Shown one piece after another: positions 7,754-15,495 of a stretch of 64,000 nt of DNA; positions within the stretch are counted from its first letter, which is position 1; each line of letters begins with the position of its first letter. The notes under the pieces were generated by a model, which was not told the origin of the DNA, did no database searches, and saw only the letters and a program-made list of their open reading frames with translations. Source of the DNA: Cryobacterium ruanii (GTDB lineage: Bacteria; Actinomycetota; Actinomycetes; Actinomycetales; Microbacteriaceae); contig NZ_SOHK01000007.1 of NCBI RefSeq assembly GCF_004404055.1, forward strand, positions 351,588-415,587, read 5' to 3'. A program made the position numbers and the translations under genes.

Positions 7754-7771
7754 ACCGCGCATAGATAGTGC
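7754..7771 (+). promoter_or_regulatory. Element leaderless promoter box 1 (ACCGCGCATAGA-N6-ATG)
   Basis: ACCGCGCATAGA at 7754-7765, then exactly six bases, then the ATG at 7772. Three further copies have identical spacing. There is no Shine-Dalgarno sequence. Confidence 0.6.
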
Positions 7772-8005
7772 ATGGAGCATGAGGCGTTTGGCATTCAGCT
7801 ATCTTCCGCGAGCGAAAGCGTCGGGTCGCTCATCGTGCCTTTCATGACGAAAGCCGACGCTATTTTTCACGGGAGGTTGGTCGTCGGCGCCCAAGAAGGA
7901 ATTCGTTTCGCACTCATGCACCGACCCTCTCCCACCGACGCGTGGCGCAGCATCGAGAACAGCACGGCCGGTATGGGCGCTGCCGAGGTGGCACGGTCGT
8001 GGTGA
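7772..8005 (+). CDS. Hypothetical protein, first gene of a three-gene operon (77 aa)
   Basis: Begins right after promoter box 1 with no leader. The sequence (PFMTKADAIFHGRLVVGAQEGIRFALM and so on) matches no family I know. Its TGA stop overlaps the GTG of the next gene by 4 nt (GTGA), so the two are probably translationally coupled. Since the next two genes look like VbhA-type antitoxins, this one could be a partner, but it has no Fic motif (HPFx[D/E]GNGR). Confidence 0.55.
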   Translation: MEHEAFGIQLSSASESVGSLIVPFMTKADAIFHGRLVVGAQEGIRFALMHRPSPTDAWRSIENSTAGMGAAEVARSW

Positions 8006-8217
8006 CCGACTACGGCGCCTCGACACCGGAAGAATATGCCCGTCGGCTCACGGCTCTGACCGCCGCCTCGTGGAACGGGGAGTTGTCCGGGCTGCCAATG
8101 CCGGCTGACACGAGGGAGTTTGCAATGCGGCACGTCCGTGGCGAAATCAGCATGGAAGAACTCATCGCGCTAGTCAAAGGCCAGGCGCTTGAAGACCTCA
8201 GACAGGAGCGGGAATGA
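8002..8217 (+). CDS. VbhA-like small protein, copy 1 (71 aa)
   Basis: The GTG overlaps the previous stop by 4 nt. Residues about 20-60 (ASWNGELSGLPMP, then FAMRHVRGEISMEELIALV) resemble the C-terminal VbhA antitoxin domain, whose hallmark is a V-x-GEIS-x-EE-type helix. In Bartonella, VbhA inhibits the Fic toxin VbhT, but no Fic gene is seen here. The next gene is a paralogue of exactly the same length. Confidence 0.6.
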   Translation: MTDYGASTPEEYARRLTALTAASWNGELSGLPMPADTREFAMRHVRGEISMEELIALVKGQALEDLRQERE

Positions 8218-8429
8218 CCGGCGGCGGTATCTCCGATGAGGAGCGGCAGTCGCGCTTGGAATCGTGGGAGTCAGCGTCGTGGAACCAATTCTTGTCGAGC
8301 GGCATCCCGCTCAGCGCGGATGCGAACGCACATGCAATGCGGTGGGTCAACGGGGAGGTCACGCGTGCCGAGCGGGCAGCTGAACTGCGCGCTGCCCGGG
8401 GCCTGCCGCCGGATTCAGAGGCCGAGTGA
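8214..8429 (+). CDS. VbhA-like small protein, copy 2 (71 aa)
   Basis: ATG overlaps the previous stop (ATGA). Paralogue of the upstream 71-aa protein: SASWNQFLSSGIPLSAD aligns with AASWNGELSGLPMPAD, and MRWVNGEVTRAE with MRHVRGEISMEE. The end of the gene runs 15 bp into the 3' end of the convergent integrase gene. Function unknown; antitoxin-like by domain resemblance only. Confidence 0.6.
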   Translation: MTGGGISDEERQSRLESWESASWNQFLSSGIPLSADANAHAMRWVNGEVTRAERAAELRAARGLPPDSEAE

Positions 8430-9383
8430 CCCGCCAGAGTTGTTGCCGTCGAGCACGTCATTTTCTCGAACGTACGAGAGGAGGACCTTGACCGAAGTGT
8501 GTCGGCTTGTGCGCATGATGTCTGTCAAATTCACGCCCGCCCTATTTGCTGCCGTAATGTGCCCCGACCGTAGACCATGAACCGACAGCCCGGTCATGTC
8601 GACACCGGCCGCTCGTGCCCTCGATTTCAATATCAGATTCATGCTCTGCGGGGTCAGTGAACCGGCGAGGACAGAACCGGTCCGGCTGACCCTCGTGAAA
8701 ACCGCATCATTCGTCGACCCTCCGCGGGCGCCCAACCAGATTCTTAATGCGCGAAGTGGACATGTTTCGTCGTTTTTGCCCGCCGGCAGGCCAATAATCA
8801 CGCCCTCGCCGTTCTGGTCAGTTTTGCTGCGCTGGATACGGATGCGGACGCCGTCGACCGATAGGCGAACGTCGCGCCGCACCATCGCGGCCAACTCGCT
8901 GCGCCTCATAGCCGAAGCGAACCCGACCAACAGAATGGCGGCGTCCCTTTTGCCGGCAATGGTGCTCCGGTCCATGGAACTTAGAATCCTTTTGAGTTCC
9001 GAAAGTTCTATTGCCCTAGCCTGATGCGCCGGTGCGGTCCCTAGCTTCCTGCGTAATCCGGCCAGTACCGTCGACACCCCTCGTGAAGCACATGGGTCCC
9101 GGTGACCTTCCGAAAGATGGATGTCACGGATACTCGCGGCCGCAACGGTAACCGTTGACATCGAATGGTTCGACGCGAGTGTAACGAGGTACGCTGCGAC
9201 AACGGCGGGCTCTGCAGGGACAGCCTGGTGTCCCTGCATTGCGCACCAGGCCGTAAATCCTCTGAGTGCACTTGCGTATGTGCGTCGGGTATTCGCAGAC
9301 TTGCTTTCCAGTAGCGCAGCCTCGACGAGCAGGATTTGGGCTGGAGTTAGGTGAGTGCCGGCGACCGGTTCGAGTTGTTCCAT
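8415..9383 (-). CDS. Tyrosine recombinase / integrase (322 aa)
   Basis: Catalyses site-specific integration and excision. It has an N-terminal SAM-like core-binding domain (NTRRTYASALRGFTAWC, about 31-47) and a C-terminal catalytic domain with all expected residues: R160 (MRRSEL), K187 (RSKTDQ), H269 and R272 (VHGLR), H295 (SRHTS) and nucleophile Y304 (LLSYVRE). The start chosen is the ATG at 9383, exactly six bases after promoter box 2; the reading frame extends 14 codons further but without a better start. Unusually for an integrase, it is about 17 kb from the attR-like tRNA fragment. Confidence 0.9.
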   Translation of the reverse strand: MEQLEPVAGTHLTPAQILLVEAALLESKSANTRRTYASALRGFTAWCAMQGHQAVPAEPAVVAAYLVTLASNHSMSTVTVAAASIRDIHLSEGHRDPCASRGVSTVLAGLRRKLGTAPAHQARAIELSELKRILSSMDRSTIAGKRDAAILLVGFASAMRRSELAAMVRRDVRLSVDGVRIRIQRSKTDQNGEGVIIGLPAGKNDETCPLRALRIWLGARGGSTNDAVFTRVSRTGSVLAGSLTPQSMNLILKSRARAAGVDMTGLSVHGLRSGHITAANRAGVNLTDIMRTSRHTSVKVLLSYVRENDVLDGNNSGGSLGL

Positions 9384-9401
9384 GACCACTCTATGCGCGG
9401 T
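9384..9401 (-). promoter_or_regulatory. Element leaderless promoter box 2 (integrase)
   Basis: On the minus strand ACCGCGCATAGA (9401-9390) is followed by GTGGTC and the integrase ATG. The 12-mer and spacing are identical to box 1. Confidence 0.6.
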
Positions 9402-9528
9402 CGAGGTAGCGATAATGAAAAGCACAGTGAGTTATCGCTAAGGGGTGTTATAGATAGTGACCGCGCTGACATCGCCGGCCGGGTCGTGCAGCCTGCACCG
9501 ATTGTGTCGCTACGGGTAGGCCGCGAGT

Positions 9529-9939
9529 ATGGGGAAATTATTTTTGAGTCTTGTAGTTGCGACGATGTCCATAGCAATTTTGGCGGGGTGCACATCGACA
9601 GGCGGAGTTGGCGCTGCCGAGCCCACGTACACACCGGTCGCGGTCGAACTACCAGACGGCTTCGTCGATTTGGGTTCCGGCCTCGGCGCGAAGCGAATAG
9701 ACGGCAAGGACTGCTCATACAAAGCGGGCGGCTGCTCGTGGATTGAGGTCTACTCAATCGCCGGCTGCCCAAACGGGGTCAGCCTGGAACAGAATCTAGA
9801 AAGTGCTGACGGGGTGGTTCTAGACACAGTGCATGGTTCGCTAGGTCAGATAGGCGCCGGACAGCGCGGTCAGATAGAGCTTGCGTGGACGACCTTCGGC
9901 ATAAGAAACGTGAGTGTGACGAAGTCAAGCTGTTTCTAA
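9529..9939 (+). CDS. Putative lipoprotein (136 aa)
   Basis: Signal peptide MGKLFLSLVVATMSIAILAGC with a lipobox (ILAGC; lipidation at C21), so probably anchored to the outer face of the membrane. The mature part has five more cysteines, including CSYKAGGC and a C-terminal KSSCF, that could form disulfides. The start is leaderless-like: TAGGCC ends six bases before ATG (9517-9522). No family recognised. Surface-exclusion or adhesion roles are guesses. Confidence 0.65.
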   Translation: MGKLFLSLVVATMSIAILAGCTSTGGVGAAEPTYTPVAVELPDGFVDLGSGLGAKRIDGKDCSYKAGGCSWIEVYSIAGCPNGVSLEQNLESADGVVLDTVHGSLGQIGAGQRGQIELAWTTFGIRNVSVTKSSCF

Positions 9940-10007
9940 GGCACGTTCGTCAGAACGGCTCGTCTCGGTCCTGGTCGAAATCGCCGGACCGATAGTATCG
10001 CCTCACC

Positions 10008-10349
10008 ATGTCATTCATCCATGTTCCATTCACGCAACCGCCTTTACCTCATGAATGCAGACCGCCGTCACCTTACGCAGCCGCAGCGTTATCACCGCTT
10101 AGCTACGAAGTATTGCAACTCGGCACAGTGTGGAAATGCACGTGTGGTCGATGCTGGGGGCTGACGAGAAGTTTCCATTATTTCAAGCAGCCACTCGTCT
10201 GGCAGCCAGCACTAGCTTCCAGCTCTGCTCCATCAGGATGGGTAGCTAAGCAGCCTGTGAGCAGGTGGGTTAAACCCGGTATGTATGCGCTATTGGCATT
10301 GCCTTTCATCCTCATTGTTACCGTCGCGAACGCCACCTACAACACGTAG
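10008..10349 (+). CDS. Small protein with a cysteine cluster and a C-terminal membrane helix (113 aa)
   Basis: The middle has WKCTCGRCW, a possible metal-binding knuckle together with the earlier HEC. The C-terminus has one hydrophobic helix (YALLALPFILIVTVANA), which makes a tail-anchored topology likely. Actinobacterial phages and integrative elements often carry similar small zinc-knuckle proteins, but no function can be named. Confidence 0.5.
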   Translation: MSFIHVPFTQPPLPHECRPPSPYAAAALSPLSYEVLQLGTVWKCTCGRCWGLTRSFHYFKQPLVWQPALASSSAPSGWVAKQPVSRWVKPGMYALLALPFILIVTVANATYNT

Positions 10350-10369
10350 GTTTCTGCGTTCTGCGTCTG

Positions 10370-10852
10370 TCAGAAAGCTTCGTCCGGGTCAGGGTCGAAC
10401 CCGGAAGGCGCTGGTGAGCTCGGAGCATGCTCATCCAGCCCGAGAATCCTGCAGACGCGAGCTGCACTCCAAGCCGTCATCCCGGTCCAAGGGCCTGAAT
10501 CAATGAGGTGGAGTTCCCAGCTCCCCCAGCGCAAATCCCAGGCTCCGTCGCTGCCCTCAGGCAAACTCGTTATTCGACCGACAACGATTATGCGCGATGG
10601 CTGAAACGTATCGCCCTTCGATTCCAAGTACGCAACCACACCAGCGTCTCCGTCGACCTCGATGACCTCGACACCCGGGCAGACGGAGGCGCGGTCCATG
10701 ACCGACCGGGCGGTTGCTCGACCCTCGCGTGCCACCGGGACGGTCATCGTCGGTGTCCGTGCCCGGAAGAATAGGTCACGCTCGTTCAGAGAATCCGTAT
10801 CAACCGGCAGTACGCGAGCATCCGGCATCGTTATCAGTACCGACTGAATCAC
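10370..10852 (-). CDS. Hypothetical protein (160 aa)
   Basis: The GTG start overlaps the stop of the upstream small gene by 4 nt (GTGA), so it is the last gene of a minus-strand operon beginning at 11450. The protein is acidic and soluble, with beta-rich segments (PSRIIVVGRITSL; WDLRWGSWELHLIDSG). No known motif and no membrane segment. Confidence 0.55.
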   Translation of the reverse strand: MIQSVLITMPDARVLPVDTDSLNERDLFFRARTPTMTVPVAREGRATARSVMDRASVCPGVEVIEVDGDAGVVAYLESKGDTFQPSRIIVVGRITSLPEGSDGAWDLRWGSWELHLIDSGPWTGMTAWSAARVCRILGLDEHAPSSPAPSGFDPDPDEAF

Positions 10853-11043
10853 ACCGCCGTGCCGTCCAGCCGGTACACCCGAACCGCCGCTGCGTCCATG
10901 TCGCTCTCGAGGAGTAGCCAGCGCACGTCTGCAGCGAGGTTGGCCGCTGCCCAGGCTGCGGCGGCGGTTGCGGTTGCGGTTGCGGTTGCGGTTGCGGTTG
11001 CGGTTGCGGCGAGGATGACAGTGAATACGGTGAGAGTGTTCAT
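10849..11043 (-). CDS. Small membrane protein with an (Ala-Thr)n tract (64 aa)
   Basis: A hydrophobic N-terminus (MNTLTVFTVILAA) runs into an Ala-Thr repeat encoded by a GCGGTT hexanucleotide array, then an Ala-rich stretch and a soluble tail (DVRWLLLESDMDAAAVRVY). The ATG follows promoter box 3 by exactly six bases and also overlaps the upstream stop (ATGA), so it can be read both from the operon and from its own leaderless transcript. Function unknown. Confidence 0.55.
   Translation of the reverse strand: MNTLTVFTVILAATATATATATATATAAAAWAAANLAADVRWLLLESDMDAAAVRVYRLDGTAV
10964..11009. repeat. Hexanucleotide array (GCGGTT x7, plus a partial unit)
   Basis: Seven perfect GCGGTT units (10964-11005) and a partial unit lie inside a coding sequence and encode alternating Ala-Thr on the minus strand. 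Changes in copy number keep the reading frame, so they would alter length and not expression. Confidence 0.9.
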
Positions 11044-11450
11044 GCCCTCTCTATGCGCGGTGGGTGTGAACAGGGCAGACCGCCGCGTTCTATCGGCGTC
11101 AACGTCTGTCCCGGAGCGGCCACGGCGTTCGTCAGCCATGCGCGGATAGCGGCGGAGGCATCATCGCCGTGCATCACCTGCCCGAGCCTGCCGCAGTAAT
11201 CCCGGCCCATGGATGAGGTGACCGTGGTGTGCCCGGGGATATTGAGAGGCACTCCGGCCACAAAGCCTGACTCACCGAACGCGCTTTCGGTCCCGGGCTG
11301 AAAGACTTCGACGATGTAACCGCGTCCGGACCCTCCGACAACCTGCGCCCATAACGACGGCCGGTCAGAGCGGCGGAACAACGCAAATTCTGATTCTGGG
11401 GTGCGGCCGAGCCCAGCCAGAACGCTGACCATCTCACCGAAGCCGCCCAT
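11040..11450 (-). CDS. Hypothetical protein with an uncertain or lost 5' end (at least 136 aa)
   Basis: First gene of the operon running to 10370, overlapping the next gene by 4 nt. From ATG 11450 the protein reads LAGLGRTPESEFALFRRSD and so on. Protein-like sequence continues in frame upstream to 11561 (LVVPAAQPLNERLQVKLADD) before a TGA, with no ATG, GTG or TTG. The real N-terminus may therefore have been lost, so this may be a 5'-truncated gene. No family recognised. Confidence 0.45.
   Translation of the reverse strand: MGGFGEMVSVLAGLGRTPESEFALFRRSDRPSLWAQVVGGSGRGYIVEVFQPGTESAFGESGFVAGVPLNIPGHTTVTSSMGRDYCGRLGQVMHGDDASAAIRAWLTNAVAAPGQTLTPIERGGLPCSHPPRIERA
11044..11061 (-). promoter_or_regulatory. 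Element leaderless promoter box 3
   Basis: Minus strand ACCGCGCATAGA (11061-11050), then GAGGGC, then the ATG at 11043. It lies inside the 3' end of the upstream gene, so it is an internal operon promoter. Confidence 0.55.
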
Positions 11451-11837
11451 GGGCAGCCAACCACAGTCATCGGCCAGCTTGACCTGCAGCCGTTCGTTGA
11501 GCGGCTGCGCTGCCGGAACGACGAGGGCGGGCTGTTTGCGAAACCCGTCAGGGTGCGGAAGTCAGCTATCTGGAAAACACTTTTTCCTCCGCAGACTGAC
11601 ACTTTTTCCTCCACTCCTGTTCTCCAACCCCACGGGCCCGTGATTACGGCCTCGACATGCACTTCCTTCACCGCGTGGTTCCTTGCTATCCTGCATCCAT
11701 CCTGCGGGAGCCGGTCCCCTCGCCGCGTCGACGCTGGGGAACGATGTAGCAGTTTCACCCCGGTTCACAAGGCGATATTGGAGACGGATTCCTGCTTCCC
11801 GGTTAGGACACCAGACAGGAGAACTCCCTCCTGGAGC

Positions 11838-12497
11838 ATGCAGCTGGAGGCACTCAAAGAGTCCGTCCTCATCGGCGGACGACTGCCCGCTCACAACGCA
11901 CGCATCCCGAAAGCCGAACGCGACCCGGCATCAGCGCAACTTGCGTACTTCGTTACGAACCAGCGCAAGAATCGAAGCTCCCTCTCGATAGAACAGCGGG
12001 CTGCCCTTGAGGACATTCCGGGACTCCTTTGGAGCCCGCTCGACATGGGACAGCAACGTCCAGTAATTCGCTGACTACGTCGCCACGCACCGTCGGATTC
12101 GTCCACAGATGTGCGCGAACGGCGGGTCGCCCTGTGGGCGACAGGGCAACGAGCACTCATTAAGGGAGTCCCCGGCCGCAAGGCCCCGACTGCGGAACGG
12201 CAGAATCAGTTGACCGCGCTCTCGGGTTGAGAACGCCGAATTCCGGCCCGAATTCAGGCTGACCGGCTACAGGAGTTCACGGACTTCCTCACCGATGCAG
12301 CCCGTATACCCCGGCGACACAGTAAGAAAGTGCTGACACTTGAGCAGGCCAAAGAGTCAGCCCTCTTCGCTTGGCTGTCTGCTCAGCGCCATAAACAGCG
12401 CAAAGGTACGTTGGATACCGGAACACAACAGCGGCTTGAGCAGTTGCTCAGCTCCGGTGCGTTGCCGAACCCAGGAAAGGAACTTCCCAAGCCCTAA
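11838..12497 (+). pseudogene. Degraded gene of helicase-associated (HA) domains
   Basis: Three HA-like repeats are readable: LEALKESVLIGGRLP with AYFVTNQRKNRSSLSIEQRA; then VALWATGQRALIKG with PTAERQNQLTAL; then ALFAWLSAQRHKQRKG with TQQRLEQLL. All three are in the same frame but are broken by TGA at 12072-12074 and 12226-12228. Around 12075-12125 a different frame fits better (DYVATHRRI), implying two compensating indels. The second TGA falls where HA domains usually have Trp (LSG-W), as a TGG-to-TGA change would give. The helicase part is gone. This is a dead remnant, probably of a phage or plasmid helicase. Confidence 0.6.
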
Positions 12498-12665
12498 TCG
12501 ACGATGACCACGTTGACGACGACGTTCTCCGTGATGCCGCTGAACCCGGGGAGACCTCAGCGAGTTCGCCGCGCACAAGGTGAGATTGCAGACACATAGT
12601 TCCGCGCCATTGTCGTCATACCGGCAATGCCGCCACGCTCTTCACCGAACTGACAGACTGCATGC

Positions 12666-14258
12666 ATGACTATCGAATTCGAGCTCGTGAGCCTTTCTTC
12701 CAACGCGGGCGATGAAGTTTCTCTGCCACGGGGTGCAGTCACTGCAGTTGTTGGAGGCAACAACGTCGGTAAGTCTCAATTGCTCCGTGATATTCGAGGT
12801 CTGGTTCACCAGAACGAGTACGTCCCTGTAACGATTTCCGCCTTGACGGTGGTTCGCCCAGTCGCCGACGGCGACGAGGAAATCATCGATTGGCTCGATG
12901 GACACGCAGCCCGAGCGGAAGTACGCGATGGGACGCAGCACTACGCGCCGCGGCTCGGAGGGGGCGAAGTTGGCCTCCGCCAGTTCAAGCAGTTCTTTAA
13001 CTACCCAGCTGGAGAAGGTGTCCCATGGATGGGTCCCGACGCTGAGTTCTTTCTTCATTCAACTACAGCCGGAGCCTTAGCGGGATATGCCACAGGGTCT
13101 GCCCCAACCGGCGGCACATATGCGGCGGGGGCTCTGGCCCACTTGTACCGAGATGGAGACCTCGAATCGGAACTCAATGCGCTAACTGAGGGTGCTTTTG
13201 GAGTGGGAATCCTACTTGACCGAGCAAACACGGATTTTCGGCTCCGGGTCGGCAAGACGACCGTTCCGGTACCTCCGCTGAACCATCCGACCCGGGCATA
13301 CGCGGACGCCCTCCTCAGATTGCCAACTCTTGACTCCCAAGGCGATGGCATGCGCAGTTTCATTGGACTGTGCCTGTTGGTGATGTCCGTGAGTCCTGGA
13401 GTGCTACTCGTGGATGAACCCGAGGCGTTCCTGCATCCGGGGCAGGCTCGCGCCCTCGGGCGGTGGCTCGGAGAGTCTGCAGCAAGTCGCGGAATTCAGA
13501 TAGTGATTGCGACTCACGACCGCGACCTACTCCTCGGGCTCCTGGAAGCGTCCGCTCCTGTGAACGTCGTCCGGGTTGCTCGTGAAGGGGGCCTGAACCG
13601 TATGTCGCAGCTCTCCCCGTCCCAAGTACGGGAGGTTTGGAACGACCCCGTACTCCGCTACTCCAATTTGCTTCAAGGGCTGTTTCACAACCAAGTCGTC
13701 ATCTGTGAGGGAGACGCAGACTGCCGCTTTTACGGTGCAGCGCTTGAGGACCTGGCCGAGTCGACTGAACGGCGCGCACGCGCCGACGACGTCCTCTTTG
13801 TCCCTAGTGGTGGTAAAAGCAGGATTGCTTCGATGGCCGACTCATTGAGGCACATCAAAGTCAGCGCGAGCGTGATTACCGACTTCGACATCCTCCGGAC
13901 GAAAGCGGACATCAAGGGCATCGTCGAAGCCGTTGGGGCTGCTTGGACAGACCAGGTTGCCTCCGACTTTCGTATCATGGCCGAGTCTCTCCAGTCCAAT
14001 GACCTTTGGAGCCAAGCGAAGTCCCGGGGAATCGTCGCAGTTCCAGCGGGGCCACCAACAACCGCCGTGCGGAACTTGCTGGCGACCTTGAGCTCTTTCG
14101 GCATTCACGTTGTTCCCATGGGTGAGATGGAAGGGTTCGATAGGACTGAGAGTGTGCACGGAGCTGCGTGGGTTAGCAACGCTCTCGAGAGCGGTGTCCA
14201 TCGGACTGACCAATTACACAGTTTTCTCGAGCCAATTTTGAGCAAGGGAACGCCATGA
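12666..14258 (+). CDS. OLD-family-like ATPase/TOPRIM nuclease (530 aa)
   Basis: An ABC-type ATPase domain carries Walker A GGNNVGKS (30-37), Walker B VLLVDEPEAF (246-255) and a switch histidine (ATHD, H284). It is followed by a TOPRIM domain with the metal-binding EGDAD (348-352) and DFD (406-408). Stand-alone OLD (class 1-like) proteins act as antiphage nucleases. It is convergent with Gabija, whose GajA has the same two-domain plan, but the sequences differ, so this is a separate protein. A fused PARIS-type (AriAB) protein is an alternative. The start is the first of two possible ATGs (12666) and the Shine-Dalgarno sequence is weak. Confidence 0.75.
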   Translation: MTIEFELVSLSSNAGDEVSLPRGAVTAVVGGNNVGKSQLLRDIRGLVHQNEYVPVTISALTVVRPVADGDEEIIDWLDGHAARAEVRDGTQHYAPRLGGGEVGLRQFKQFFNYPAGEGVPWMGPDAEFFLHSTTAGALAGYATGSAPTGGTYAAGALAHLYRDGDLESELNALTEGAFGVGILLDRANTDFRLRVGKTTVPVPPLNHPTRAYADALLRLPTLDSQGDGMRSFIGLCLLVMSVSPGVLLVDEPEAFLHPGQARALGRWLGESAASRGIQIVIATHDRDLLLGLLEASAPVNVVRVAREGGLNRMSQLSPSQVREVWNDPVLRYSNLLQGLFHNQVVICEGDADCRFYGAALEDLAESTERRARADDVLFVPSGGKSRIASMADSLRHIKVSASVITDFDILRTKADIKGIVEAVGAAWTDQVASDFRIMAESLQSNDLWSQAKSRGIVAVPAGPPTTAVRNLLATLSSFGIHVVPMGEMEGFDRTESVHGAAWVSNALESGVHRTDQLHSFLEPILSKGTP

Positions 14259-14421
14259 GGATTTAGGAAGAATCGGAGGGGGACCCACGCCGGTGGCGCA
14301 ATCGAAGGGAATCGTGACGCGCCATAAAAATTGTATGGTTCATAGGCAGTGGCATGGCGCGGCATCGGTGTCAGGGAGTTGAAGTCGCTGCAAAATGGAT
14401 TCGTCGACGTGGCTGAATCCG

Positions 14422-15495
14422 TCACGGCGACCAATACGGCAACTGACAGTTGCCCGGCTTGTCCAGAACGATGGTGGCGCTCTGTCTTGCCCTGGTCGCT
14501 GCTACGTAGAGCTTCGAGCGAGCCCCGGGAACCAGAACTAACCCTTTGCGCAGGTACTCTTCCATAGGCACGGTTGGCCCGATGAGGACGCGAGGGAACG
14601 TGAGCCCTTTTACCTCTCCCATGTTGCGAGCGGACAGCCCATAGGTATTGCTTGTCTTCTGCCAGACGAGCAGTTGTGGTGCAAACGCGTTTACATAGGC
14701 GTCGACGTCGGTGGTCCGCACTAAGAACACTCCGTCATGCTCAGTTGAAGTCGTGTTCAGGGAGCTTGTCGGCGTGAGCTGCGGAAAAATCTTGTCACCG
14801 AAGTCGCAGATGTCCTGAACACAGCGCCGGGAGAAGTTGTGCTCCTCCAGCCGAAGGACGCGTTCCGCGTCGAGTCCCTCTAACCAGTCGGCAATCCCAA
14901 AGCCTGACCACTTCCTGTTCGTCCTCGACGTCGTCGTGGAGAACGTGGCCTGTCGAGGGTCACCGCTCAGGGTGACAGCCATCGGTGAATCAAGAAAGAG
15001 GTGCACCACCTCGAAGTCGCGAGCCGAAATATCCTGAATCTCGTCAAAGAAGAAGTGCTTGTAAATTCTCGTGACTCGGTCCACCACTGCGCCGTTTGCT
15101 TCCGCGTTTAGCAGGAGCACAAATTCGGCAAGAAATTCCCCGTAGACACGATTCGAACTATTGACGTAGTAGGCGATGGTCCCTTTCCTAGGGCGACCTA
15201 GGCGTTTTACGTTGATTAGCCCCGCCACCACGTTCACGTCCAGAAAGGTCTGCTGGTAGGGTTTCACGCCATGTCGAAGTAGAAAAGCGAACCAAGTCAG
15301 TACATCGATGTTCGACGGCACAACTCCTCGCTTTTGGATAAGACGCTCTCGTATCTCCTTGGCTCCGTTGTTCGTGAACGTCGTCAACAAGATGCCCTCG
15401 TCCGGCGGAATCGCTAGCGCGCGATTGACTAGGTCTTCGGTCTTTCCTGACCCCGCTGCGGCGATGAACGCCCTATTTGACGAATGCAATGGCAT
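14422..15495 (-). CDS. gajB: Gabija protein GajB, UvrD-like helicase (357 aa)
   Basis: SF1 helicase: Walker A AAGSGKT (13-19), motif Ia LLTTFTNNGAKEIRERL, Walker B DEIQD (151-155), motif III SGDPRQATF (177-185) and a C-terminal KLYVAATRARQ (motif VI). In Gabija, GajB senses DNA ends and works with GajA to cut phage DNA. The gene follows gajA and overlaps it by 23 bp. ATG 15495 is chosen because the 14-codon extension upstream has no protein-like sequence. It is shorter than typical GajB proteins (around 500 aa), so inserted subdomains are reduced. Confidence 0.8.
   Translation of the reverse strand: MPLHSSNRAFIAAAGSGKTEDLVNRALAIPPDEGILLTTFTNNGAKEIRERLIQKRGVVPSNIDVLTWFAFLLRHGVKPYQQTFLDVNVVAGLINVKRLGRPRKGTIAYYVNSSNRVYGEFLAEFVLLLNAEANGAVVDRVTRIYKHFFFDEIQDISARDFEVVHLFLDSPMAVTLSGDPRQATFSTTTSRTNRKWSGFGIADWLEGLDAERVLRLEEHNFSRRCVQDICDFGDKIFPQLTPTSSLNTTSTEHDGVFLVRTTDVDAYVNAFAPQLLVWQKTSNTYGLSARNMGEVKGLTFPRVLIGPTVPMEEYLRKGLVLVPGARSKLYVAATRARQSATIVLDKPGNCQLPYWSP

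Noticed and set aside
10964..11009. Phase-variable on/off switching by the GCGGTT array
   Set aside because: A six-base unit does not change the reading frame, so simple on/off switching is not expected.
12072..12228. TGA recoding (selenocysteine or Trp) in the HA-domain remnant
   Set aside because: No selenocysteine-insertion hairpin was noticed, TGA is the normal stop of many neighbours, and extra frame changes nearby show decay.
14349..14567. 72-aa plus-strand frame with a CATAGG sequence upstream
   Set aside because: The spacing is seven rather than six bases, and most of the frame is antisense to gajB.
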